From JBHJHK01 sp050330975 (GTDB taxonomy: Bacteria > Pseudomonadota > Gammaproteobacteria > Competibacterales > Competibacteraceae): DNA of 16,888 nt. Position numbers and translations under genes: made by a program. Each line of letters begins with the position of its first letter. Position 1 is the stretch's first letter. A model generated the notes under the pieces. It made no database searches, was not told the DNA's origin, and was given only the letters and a program-made list of their open reading frames with translations. Shown here piece after piece: positions 1 to 7,769 of this stretch. The DNA is taken from the NCBI GenBank assembly GCA_050330975.1, contig JBHJHK010000205.1, positions 1-16,888 of the forward strand, read 5' to 3'.

Positions 1-51
1 CAGGGCGAAGCCCAACCCCAGGGACACCAACCCCGGGACCACAAATGCCGC
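1..51. repeat. 51-base direct repeat, copy at window edge
   Basis: Positions 1-51 are identical to 280-330; the match breaks at 52 versus 331. The offset is 279 bases (93 codons), so both copies lie in the same frame of the MFS gene and encode the same 17 residues, beginning AAFVVPG. The repeat starts at base 1, so its true extent to the left cannot be seen. It could be the start of a 279-base tandem duplication, a contig-end assembly loop, or a local duplication within the gene. Confidence 0.97.
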
Positions 52-828
52 TCCCACCAGGTAACCCGCCCCCGCCACATCCAGCTGCCAAGCGTCTGAG
101 AATCGCAGGCTAAACACCTTGGGCAGGGCCGCCTGCATGGCCTGGAAAGCCAGCCCCAGGCAACTCATGGTGACGATTAAAATCCCCAAGGCCCGCCACT
201 GCTCCCCTCGGGAGGGCTCTTGGTGCTGGCGAGGGTGGGCCGGGCAATCCGCCACCCATCCCCGCCACCAGCACCAACCCAGGGCGAAGCCCAACCCCAG
301 GGACACCAACCCCGGGACCACAAATGCCGCCCGCCAACCCTGGACGTCGATGAGCCAACCGGTGATAAGGCCTGCACCGGCCACCCCGATGCTGCCGAAA
401 ATGCCGTTGACCCCCAAGGCCTGCCCCGGACGCCGGGCGATGCGCACAATCCAAGGGATACCCACGGGGTGGTAAATGGCGCAAAACAACCCCAAGGCCA
501 CCAGGCCGAGGCCCATGACCAACGGTGTCGTCGCCAGACCACACACCACGGCGGCAAGGCCCATACCGATGAACATCACCACCATCATCCCCGGAGTGCT
601 CCAGCGGTCGGCCAGCCAGCCCGCCGGAATGGCACCCAGGGCGATCAACGCGGCCCCGGGGGTCCACAGGGTCAAGGCCTCGGCGTAGGGCAATCCCCAA
701 ACCCGCTCGAGTTCCAAGACGATGACAAAGTAGAAGGCGGCAAACAAATGCATCAGCCCGTGACCCACACAGGCAAATCCCAGCGCGAGCCGGCCATCCC
801 GGGGCTCGCTTTCCGGCGGTTGTGGCAT
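1..828 (-). CDS. MFS transporter, C-terminus cut by window edge
   Basis: This is the amino-terminal part (276 codons) of a major facilitator superfamily inner-membrane transporter; the substrate is not recognisable. The frame starts at an ATG at 828 (MPQPPESEPRDG) and reads without a stop to position 1. Hydrophobic segments follow one another from about residue 14, and the loop GWLADRW (residues 70-76) between helices 2 and 3 fits the MFS signature GxLADRxG. A charged stretch around residues 198-211 (PRQHQEPSREEQW) looks like the central cytoplasmic loop between helices 6 and 7. Family members usually have about 390-420 residues, so about a third is missing. Residues 260-276 duplicate residues 167-183 exactly at DNA level, so the last visible residues may be an assembly error. 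The gene is divergent from the one at 967. Family assignment is secure; specificity is unknown. Confidence 0.88.
   Translation of the reverse strand, partial: MPQPPESEPRDGRLALGFACVGHGLMHLFAAFYFVIVLELERVWGLPYAEALTLWTPGAALIALGAIPAGWLADRWSTPGMMVVMFIGMGLAAVVCGLATTPLVMGLGLVALGLFCAIYHPVGIPWIVRIARRPGQALGVNGIFGSIGVAGAGLITGWLIDVQGWRAAFVVPGLVSLGLGFALGWCWWRGWVADCPAHPRQHQEPSRGEQWRALGILIVTMSCLGLAFQAMQAALPKVFSLRFSDAWQLDVAGAGYLVGAAFVVPGLVSLGLGFAL
280..330. repeat. 51-base direct repeat, internal copy
   Basis: This is the internal copy of the repeat at 1-51. It covers codons 167-183 of the MFS gene, in what should be transmembrane helix 6. It fits its context, since it is followed by the expected central loop, so it is probably the authentic copy. 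Confidence 0.97.
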
Positions 829-966
829 GACTATCGACCCCCGCGCCACCGTCTCGATGCCCCAACGGTCGCGCTGTAGTAAACTCGGTGTGCCTTGGAT
901 CCCTTCGACCTCGACCCATCGAAGATGACTAGCGCCCTTTAGACCCGCCTGCGGAGGGAGAATCCC

Positions 967-1515
967 GTGAATCCCCACGACAAACAGCGCATCATTAAAA
1001 ACACCGCCGCCGAACACGGCTTGAGCGCCGACGCCGTAGCGAACCTATGGGATGCCCTGGTGCGGGGCAACGCCACCATGGCCCAGTTCAACCATCCGGA
1101 ACTGGGGGGGATGGGCCAATGGATGGCCGGGGGGATGACCATGGTGGGCGACATGTTCAACAACTCCCTCAAGCAAACCGTCGACACCCTGTGTAGCGAA
1201 CTCGTCCCCTACGTCCAGGCCTACCTGGCGACCCCGGGTTTGCGGGGGACCGCGGCAACCCCCGGCGACGGAGGCAACTGGTGGCCGGCCCAGCTGGGAC
1301 AACCGGCGGCCTCGGGGGGGCAAAACCAGCTGCGCTATGCCTATTTTCCCCACCATCGCCGCTTGCTGGTGGAGGTCAATGGGCGCCAAACCCTCTACGA
1401 CACCCTCGACCACCACATCCAGGGCTTTTCCCAGCAGCAACCCGACACCCTGAACCTGCGCTTCTCCAGCCAGCACGGCACCTTCACCGTGGACGCCCTC
1501 AAGGTGGTGACTTGA
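967..1515 (+). CDS. Conserved protein of unknown function, SHOCT-like annotation family
   Basis: A 182-residue protein of no known function. The GTG start at 967 is supported by a strong ribosome-binding site, GGAGGGAG, ending six bases upstream. It has two parts. The first is a helical amino-terminal region (residues 1-85) with motifs such as RGNATMAQFNHPELGG and GQWMAGGMTMVGDMFNN. After a Gly/Pro-rich linker comes a carboxy-terminal region (about 120-182), probably beta-rich, with RYAYFP, YDTLDHHIQGFSQQQ and FSSQHGTF. The overall pattern resembles a proteobacterial family often labelled SHOCT domain-containing; I recognise the pattern but cannot confirm the domain. No signal peptide or membrane segment is seen. 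It lies 151 bases upstream of the ATP-grasp gene on the same strand, so it could share transcription with it, but no functional link is visible. Confidence 0.8.
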   Translation: MNPHDKQRIIKNTAAEHGLSADAVANLWDALVRGNATMAQFNHPELGGMGQWMAGGMTMVGDMFNNSLKQTVDTLCSELVPYVQAYLATPGLRGTAATPGDGGNWWPAQLGQPAASGGQNQLRYAYFPHHRRLLVEVNGRQTLYDTLDHHIQGFSQQQPDTLNLRFSSQHGTFTVDALKVVT

Positions 1516-1666
1516 GCTCCCCCACTGGAGCCCGGCATCCCAACCCGTCTCCCTCTTCCCCTCGAATCGACCGCCAACGGGTGAATTCTCGGCGAGCGGC
1601 GTCTATCTTACTTTGCAGTATGCCCACCTCGCCGGGCGCCACGGAACAACGGGAGCCGCTTTGCCC

Positions 1667-3124
1667 ATGACCATCGACTGGACGCAATACCCCATGGGCG
1701 GTTTCTTCGACGAACTCCTCACCGCGCCTGGACAAACTCGCCCCCAAGCTCAAACCCTGTGCCAACACTTGGCCTCCTTGAGCCAAGGGGAGCTCTTGGC
1801 CCGCAAAGGTGCCGCCGAGTTGGCCATCAAGGTCATGGGGATCACCTTCACGGTCTACACCGAGAGCGGCAACATCGACCGCGCCTGGCCCTTTGACATC
1901 ATTCCCCGCATCATCCATCGCCGGGAGTGGGAGGTCACCCAACGGGGCCTGGAACAGCGCCTCACCGCCCTCAACCTGTTTATCCACGACCTCTACAACC
2001 GCCAACAAATCGTCAAAGACGGGGTATTCCCGGGGGAATTACTCGCCGATTCCAAGAATTTCCGCCCCCAGTGCGTGGGTATCCAGCCCGCCCTCAACAC
2101 CTGGGCCCACATCTGCGGCTCGGACTTGGTCCGGGACGCCGAGGGCACGTTATTTGTCTTGGAGGACAACCTGCGGGTGCCGTCGGGGGTGTCGTACCTC
2201 TTGGAAAACCGCTCGGTGATGAAACGGGTATTCCCCGAGCTCTTTGAAGCCCAGAACATCTTGCCGGTGGACGCCTACTGTGCCCAGCTATTCGACACCC
2301 TGGCCTCCATTTCCCCCCGGCCTTTGGACTTCCCCGAGGTGGTGGTCCTCACCCCGGGCATCTACAACTCCGCCTATTTTGAACACGCCTATTTGGCCCA
2401 ACAGATGGGGGCGGAGCTAGTGGAGGGGTCGGATTTGCTGGTGGGGGACGACGATTGCGTCTACCTGCGCGACATCGAGGGTTTTAGGCGGGTCGACGTC
2501 ATCTACCGGCGCATCGACGACGCCTTTTTGGATCCCGAGGTCTTCAACCCCGAGTCGGTGTTGGGGGTGCCGGGGCTGATGCGGGCCTGGCGGGCGGGCA
2601 ACGTAGCCTTGGCCAATGCCCCCGGCGCCGGGGTGGCCGACGACAAGGTGGTCTACGCCTTCGTCCCCGACATCATCAAATACTACCTAGACCAAGATCC
2701 CATCATCGCCAACGTGCCCACCTATTTGTGCATGCGAGACGACGAGCGCCGCTACGTCCTCGACCACCTGGATCAATTGGTGGTCAAGCCCGCCAACGAA
2801 TCGGGGGGCTATGGCATGCTCATCGGTCCCCGGGCCAGCGCCGCCGAGCGGGCCACCTTTGCCGAGTTGATCCAGGCCAACCCCCGCAACTACATCGGCC
2901 AGCCCACCTTGGCCCTGTCCACGGTTCCCACCCTGTGCGACGACCAAGTGGAACCCCGCCACGTGGACCTACGGCCCTTTATCCTCCAAGGGGCCTCCAC
3001 CTACATCACCACCGGTGGCCTGACCCGGGTGGCCCTCAAGCGGGGTTCGTTGGTGGTCAACTCTTCCCAGGGGGGGGGAAGCAAAGACACCTGGATCGTC
3101 GACGGCCCCACCACCTCCGCCTGA
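1667..3124 (+). CDS. Circularly permuted ATP-grasp protein (DUF404/DUF407 type)
   Basis: A 485-residue member of the circularly permuted ATP-grasp family (CP_ATPgrasp_2; formerly DUF404/DUF407). It is predicted to be an ATP-dependent carboxylate-amine ligase that forms amide or peptide bonds in the cytoplasm; the substrate is unknown. Recognisable blocks include GITFTVYTESGNIDRAWPFD near the amino end, YNSAYFEHAYLAQQMGAELVEGSDLL, the acidic block DVIYRRIDDAF, and the nucleotide-binding strand and loop VVKPANESGGYGMLIG with K374. HVDLRPFIL and SSQGGGSKDTW lie near the end. Length is normal for the family. The ATG at 1667 is chosen because the family begins close to MTIDWTQYPMGGFFDELL and a GGGAGC lies upstream; an in-frame ATG at 1613 would add 18 unconvincing residues. 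The alpha-E gene follows 27 bases downstream, which fits an operon. Confidence 0.95.
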   Translation: MTIDWTQYPMGGFFDELLTAPGQTRPQAQTLCQHLASLSQGELLARKGAAELAIKVMGITFTVYTESGNIDRAWPFDIIPRIIHRREWEVTQRGLEQRLTALNLFIHDLYNRQQIVKDGVFPGELLADSKNFRPQCVGIQPALNTWAHICGSDLVRDAEGTLFVLEDNLRVPSGVSYLLENRSVMKRVFPELFEAQNILPVDAYCAQLFDTLASISPRPLDFPEVVVLTPGIYNSAYFEHAYLAQQMGAELVEGSDLLVGDDDCVYLRDIEGFRRVDVIYRRIDDAFLDPEVFNPESVLGVPGLMRAWRAGNVALANAPGAGVADDKVVYAFVPDIIKYYLDQDPIIANVPTYLCMRDDERRYVLDHLDQLVVKPANESGGYGMLIGPRASAAERATFAELIQANPRNYIGQPTLALSTVPTLCDDQVEPRHVDLRPFILQGASTYITTGGLTRVALKRGSLVVNSSQGGGSKDTWIVDGPTTSA

Positions 3125-3151
3125 CGCCCACGCCTGCCGAGGGAATCTGCC

Positions 3152-4195
3152 ATGTTGTCCCGCGTCGCCCGCAATATCTACTGGATGGCCCGCTATTTGG
3201 AGCGGGCCGAGAACACAGCTCGCATCGTCGGCGTCCACAGCAATCTCCTCATGGACCTCCCCCGGGAGCGCAGCGCCGGCTGGGAACCCCTGTTGGCCAT
3301 CACCGGCAGCGGCGAGCTGTTTCGCCCCCACTTCAGCGCTGCCACCGAAGGGGATGTGGTGGCGTTTTTAATCGGCGACCCCCGCAATCCCGGCTGCATT
3401 CTTTCCTCTTTGCAAAGCGCCCGGGAGAACCTCCGCACTACCCGGGACATCATTCCCCGAGAGAGCTTTGAGGCGATCAACGATTTGTATCTGTGGACCC
3501 GAGACCAGGTGACCGCCGGGGTGCCCAAGTACGAACGCCACGATTTTCTGCGCCGCATCATCCGGGTTTCCCAGCAGATCAACGGCTTTCTCCAGGGGTC
3601 CATGAGCCGCGGGATCGGCTACGACTTCCTCGAACTGGGCCGCTACTTGGAGCGGGCCGATATGACCACCCGGGTGTTGGACGTGCGGGCCGCCCACCTG
3701 TTGTACCGCCCCGCCGACGGCGGCGCCGAGCCGGAACACCACGAGCTCAACCCCTATGAAAATATCCAGTGGATGAGCGTCTTGCGTTCCCTCACCGCCT
3801 ATCAGATGTATCGGCAACACGTGCGCCTGCGGGTTCAAGGCGCCGACGTCCTGGCGTTTTTGCTCCAGGATCCGGCCTTCCCCAGGGCCTACCGCTTTTG
3901 CCTCGACGAAATCCAGCGCTGTTTGGAGCGCCTGCCCCGCCACCAGAATCCCCTGCGGCGGGTGGTACGCCTCCAGCGCCAGATCCAAACCACCGCCGTG
4001 CGGGAGCTGGCCTTTGATGAGGGCCTCCACGAATTTATCGACGGGCTGCAAATCGGCCTGGCGGAACTCCACGACCTCATCGCCGCCACCTATTTGAACA
4101 GCGCTCGCCAAGAGCCCCTGGGCCTCGCCAAGGCCGGGGGGGACGACGCCAACCCCGCGACCCAGGGCCAGGCGTCCAGGGCGCCCTCGGCGTAA
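3152..4195 (+). CDS. Alpha-E domain protein (DUF403)
   Basis: A 347-residue stand-alone alpha-E protein (DUF403 family), an all-helical domain found almost only beside, or fused to, circularly permuted ATP-grasp proteins. Its biochemical role is unknown; an accessory or substrate-handling role for the ligase is usually inferred. It opens with LSRVARNIYWMARYLERAEN, the signature of the family. The RYLERA motif recurs around residue 164 in GYDFLELGRYLERADMTTRV, so the protein contains two related helical halves with matched Arg/Glu patterns. Around residues 200-225 is the typical YENIQWMSVLRSLTAYQMY. The start has a good ribosome-binding site (GAGGGA, seven bases upstream). The carboxy tail after about residue 325 is low-complexity Gly/Asp/Ala. 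It directly follows the ATP-grasp gene at 1667, the split form of the pair that is fused in the gene at 7770. Confidence 0.95.
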   Translation: MLSRVARNIYWMARYLERAENTARIVGVHSNLLMDLPRERSAGWEPLLAITGSGELFRPHFSAATEGDVVAFLIGDPRNPGCILSSLQSARENLRTTRDIIPRESFEAINDLYLWTRDQVTAGVPKYERHDFLRRIIRVSQQINGFLQGSMSRGIGYDFLELGRYLERADMTTRVLDVRAAHLLYRPADGGAEPEHHELNPYENIQWMSVLRSLTAYQMYRQHVRLRVQGADVLAFLLQDPAFPRAYRFCLDEIQRCLERLPRHQNPLRRVVRLQRQIQTTAVRELAFDEGLHEFIDGLQIGLAELHDLIAATYLNSARQEPLGLAKAGGDDANPATQGQASRAPSA

Positions 4196-4286
4196 TCGAC
4201 CTCGGGCCGCGGCTGCACTTCCGGCGTCCCCGCCGGGGATCCAACCCCATTGCCCCGTTTTGTCTCCATCCCCTTGAGAGGTGCCG

Positions 4287-7200
4287 ATGGCCATTCGCGT
4301 CGCCGTAGACCACTACACGCGCTACCACTACGATCGTTTAGTCACCCTGTCTCCCCAGGTGGTGCGCCTGCGGCCCGCCCCCCACTGCCGCACGCCGATC
4401 CTGGCCTATTCCCTCCACGTCGAGCCCAAGACTCACTTTGTCAATTGGCAGCAAGATCCCTTTGGCAATTACTTGGCCCGGCTGGTCTTTCCCGAGAAGA
4501 CCCAGACATTCGCCGTGCGGGTGGACCTAGTGGCGGATATGACCGTCGTCAATCCCTTCGATTTTTTCCTCGAAGAGCACGCCGTCGACTACCCGTTTCG
4601 CTACGAAGCGACCCTGGCCGAGGAACTCACCCCCTATCTCAAGGTGCGAGAAGCGGGCCCGCGACTCATGGCTTGGCTGGCGGGGGTGGATCGCCGCAAA
4701 CGCCCCACCAACGACTTTTTGGTGGAGCTCAATCAAAAGCTCCAGGCCCACATCGGCTACCTCATCCGCCTCGAGCCCGGCATCCAGTCCTGCGAGGCGA
4801 CCCTGAAGTTGGGTACCGGCTCCTGTCGCGATACCGCCTGGCTGTTGGTCCAGGCCCTGCGCCACCTGGGGTTGGCGGCGCGGTTTGTCTCGGGTTACTT
4901 TCACCAGCTCACGGGCGACATCAAAGCCCTGGACGGCCCCTCGGGCCCGGAGGCCGACTTTACCGACCTCCACGCCTGGGCCGAGGTGTATTTGCCCGGG
5001 GCCGGTTGGGTGGGCCTCGACCCCACCTCGGGGTTATTCGCCGGGGAGGGACATATCCCCCTGGCCTGCTCCCCCGACCCCGGCAGCGCCTCCCCCATCA
5101 CCGGCAAAGTGAGCGAGAGCAAGACCGACTTTTATTTCCACAACCGGGTGAGCCGCATCCACGAAACACCTCGGGTCACCAAGCCCTACACCGAGGTCCA
5201 GTGGCAGGCCATCGACGCCCTAGGGCGCAAGGTCGACACCGATTTAAAGGCCTCCGACGTGCGCTTGACCATGGGGGGCGAGCCCACCTTTGTCTCCGTC
5301 GACGACATGGAGAGCCCCCAGTGGAATACCGATGCCTTGGGTGAGCACAAACGAACCCTGGCCTACGCCTTGATCCAAGGTCTGCGCCGGCGCTTTGCCC
5401 CCTTTGGTATGCTCCACCACAGCCAGGGCAAGTGGTACCCCGGGGAACCCGTGCCCCGCTGGGCCTTGAGCCTCCACTGGCGCCGCGATGGCCAACCCCT
5501 GTGGCGTCATCCCGCCGCCTTGGCCGACGAACGCCAGACCTACGGCTTTACCCGCCACCACGCCCAACGCTTTATCGAGGCCCTGTGTACCCGGTTGGGA
5601 ATCGACACCCAGCGGGTGATGCCGGCTTTTGAAGACCCGTTTTACTACCTGCAACAAGAGCAAAACCTGCCGGTCAACCTGGACCCCCTGGCCGCCGACC
5701 TCAAGGACCCCGAGGAGCGCCAGCGCCTGGCCCGGGTGTTGAGCCAGGGCCTCGACGAGCCAGTGGGATTTGTGTTGCCCTTGCGCCAAGACCCCATGGG
5801 CTCGGGAACCTGGCAGAGCAGCCCCTGGCCATTGCGCCGCCAGCGGCTATTTCTCATTCCCGGCGACTCCCCCTTGGGACTGCGGCTGCCCCTGGATAGC
5901 CTCCCCTGGATCACCGAGGCCGAGGCCCAACAAGAACAGCTCCACGACCGGGACCCCCTGGCCGATCGCCCACCCCTGGGGAACGTCCAGTTCCGCCACC
6001 ACCCGGCGTTGGACAACGGCAACGGCGCCTCCGTCAAAGCCCCCTCGAGGCCATCGGTCCACCCCGGGGCGCCTCGCTGGGCGGACGTGATCAAAACCGC
6101 CCTGGCAGTGGAAGTGCGGGAGGGGGCGTTGCACGTGTTTTTGCCTCCCCTCAACACCCTCGAGGCCTTTGTGGATTTGGTATCCCAGGTGGAAGCCACG
6201 GCCATGGCCCTGGAGCTGCCGGTGTTTCCCGAGGGCTATCCCCCCCCCCGGGACCACCGCCTGGTGCACTTGAGCGTCACCCCGGACCCCGGGGTCATCG
6301 AGGTCAACGTCCACCCAGCGGCCAGCTGGGAGGAGCTAGTGGACAACACCACCGCCCTCTACGACGAGGCCCATCGGGTCCGCCTGGGGACGGAAAAATT
6401 CATGTTGGACGGCAAGCACACCGGCACGGGGGGGGGCAACCACGTCACCATCGGCGGTCCCACCCCCGTCGACAGCCCACTGTTGCGCCGCCCGGACCTG
6501 CTGGCGAGCCTGGTGAGTTACTGGCAACACCACCCCGCGTTGTCCTACTTGTTCTCGGGGCTTTTCATCGGCCCCACCAGCCAGGCACCCCGGGTGGACG
6601 AAGCCCGCCAAGAGGCCCTCTACGAGCTGGAAATCGCCCTCCAGCAGTCGCCCACGGGGGAGGTGCCCCAGCCCTGGTTGGTGGATCGCCTATTCCGCAA
6701 TTTGCTGGTGGACCTCACCGGCAACACCCATCGGGCCGAGTTTTGCATCGATAAACTCTTCTCCCCCGACAGCGCCAACGGACGCCTGGGGCTTTTGGAG
6801 TTGCGGGGCTTTGAAATGCCCCCCCACGCCCGGATGAGCCTGGTGCAGATGCTGTTGATCCGCGCCCTGGTGGCGCTGTTTTGGCGCCAACCCTACCGCC
6901 CTCGCCGCCTGGTGCGCTGGGGCACCGCCCTCCACGACCGCTTTATGCTGCCCCACTTCGTCGAACGGGATATCAAAGACGTACTCCGGGACCTCGACGA
7001 GGGCGGCTATCCCTTCCCCTCGGAGTGGCTGGCGCCGTTTGTCGAGTTTCGCTTTCCCCACTACGGCCAAGTCCAAGTGGACGACATCACCCTGGAGCTC
7101 CGGGCCGCCATGGAGCCCTGGCCGGTGTTGGGGGAGGAAAGCACCAGCCTCGGCACCGCTCGCTATGTGGACTCTTCCGTAGAGCGCCTGCAAGTCAAGG

Positions 7201-7667
7201 CCACGGGCTTGAGCGACGGCCGTCACACCGTGACCTGCAACGGTCGCCCCCTGCCCCTCCACGCCACGGGGACCCACGGCGAGTACGTCGCCGGGGTCCG
7301 CTACCGCGCCTGGCAACCGCCGTCGGCCCTCCACCCCACTATCCCCGTGGACGTACCCTTGGTCTTCGACATCGTCGACACCTGGAGTGGCCGAGCCATC
7401 GCCGGCTGCACCTACCACGTGGCCCACCCCGGCGGTCGAGCCCACGAGGCCTTTCCCGTCAACGCCAACGCCGCGGAAACCCGCCGTGGCGAACGCTTTG
7501 CCACCCTTGGCCACACCCCGGGGACCATCCCACCGCCCCCGCAGTACCTCAAGTTGGTGAGCTTTTATCCCCAGGGGAGCCCCGAGGGTCCCTTTGCCCC
7601 GGCCGCTGAGGCCCCCAACCCCGAGTATCCCCACACCTTGGATATGCGCCGGCGCCCCAGGCCATGA
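4287..7667 (+). CDS. Transglutaminase-like and DUF2126 fusion protein
   Basis: A 1126-residue two-part protein. Residues about 1-90 are the bacterial transglutaminase amino-terminal beta domain (RVAVDHYTRYHYD, then VVRLRPAPHCRTPIL). Residues about 150-260 are the transglutaminase/protease core with a complete triad: C180 in GSCRDTAW, H229 in DLHAWAEVY, D245 in GLDPTSG. From about 320 to the end is DUF2126, beginning VRLTMGGEPTFVSVDD and including GTGGGNH (713-719) and LLELRGFEMPPHARM. DUF2126 has been assigned by comparative genomics to the glutamine-synthetase-like COOH-NH2 ligase superfamily, so this one polypeptide could both make and cut or exchange amide bonds. That combined role is an inference. 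The ATG at 4287 has GAGAGG five to six bases upstream; a GTG at 4281 would add two residues. The length is normal for the fused family. Confidence 0.95.
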   Translation: MAIRVAVDHYTRYHYDRLVTLSPQVVRLRPAPHCRTPILAYSLHVEPKTHFVNWQQDPFGNYLARLVFPEKTQTFAVRVDLVADMTVVNPFDFFLEEHAVDYPFRYEATLAEELTPYLKVREAGPRLMAWLAGVDRRKRPTNDFLVELNQKLQAHIGYLIRLEPGIQSCEATLKLGTGSCRDTAWLLVQALRHLGLAARFVSGYFHQLTGDIKALDGPSGPEADFTDLHAWAEVYLPGAGWVGLDPTSGLFAGEGHIPLACSPDPGSASPITGKVSESKTDFYFHNRVSRIHETPRVTKPYTEVQWQAIDALGRKVDTDLKASDVRLTMGGEPTFVSVDDMESPQWNTDALGEHKRTLAYALIQGLRRRFAPFGMLHHSQGKWYPGEPVPRWALSLHWRRDGQPLWRHPAALADERQTYGFTRHHAQRFIEALCTRLGIDTQRVMPAFEDPFYYLQQEQNLPVNLDPLAADLKDPEERQRLARVLSQGLDEPVGFVLPLRQDPMGSGTWQSSPWPLRRQRLFLIPGDSPLGLRLPLDSLPWITEAEAQQEQLHDRDPLADRPPLGNVQFRHHPALDNGNGASVKAPSRPSVHPGAPRWADVIKTALAVEVREGALHVFLPPLNTLEAFVDLVSQVEATAMALELPVFPEGYPPPRDHRLVHLSVTPDPGVIEVNVHPAASWEELVDNTTALYDEAHRVRLGTEKFMLDGKHTGTGGGNHVTIGGPTPVDSPLLRRPDLLASLVSYWQHHPALSYLFSGLFIGPTSQAPRVDEARQEALYELEIALQQSPTGEVPQPWLVDRLFRNLLVDLTGNTHRAEFCIDKLFSPDSANGRLGLLELRGFEMPPHARMSLVQMLLIRALVALFWRQPYRPRRLVRWGTALHDRFMLPHFVERDIKDVLRDLDEGGYPFPSEWLAPFVEFRFPHYGQVQVDDITLELRAAMEPWPVLGEESTSLGTARYVDSSVERLQVKATGLSDGRHTVTCNGRPLPLHATGTHGEYVAGVRYRAWQPPSALHPTIPVDVPLVFDIVDTWSGRAIAGCTYHVAHPGGRAHEAFPVNANAAETRRGERFATLGHTPGTIPPPPQYLKLVSFYPQGSPEGPFAPAAEAPNPEYPHTLDMRRRPRP

Positions 7668-7769
7668 GGGGGGTGTGCGGCCAGGCAAGGCCCCCGGGGG
7701 GGACCCTCGACGACCGCAGGCAAAGTGTGATAAGTCTCGCCCCCACGGTGTCAACCTGAGAATCGTGCC

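Noticed and set aside
110..919. Long minus-strand open frame over the transporter gene
   Set aside because: It is an Arg/Gly-rich shadow; the frame starting at 828 gives a clear hydrophobic MFS protein.
903..924. Dyad CTTCGA/TCGAAG between the divergent genes at 828 and 967
   Set aside because: Six-base arms with a ten-base loop, no tandem copy, no promoter elements nearby; too weak to call an operator.
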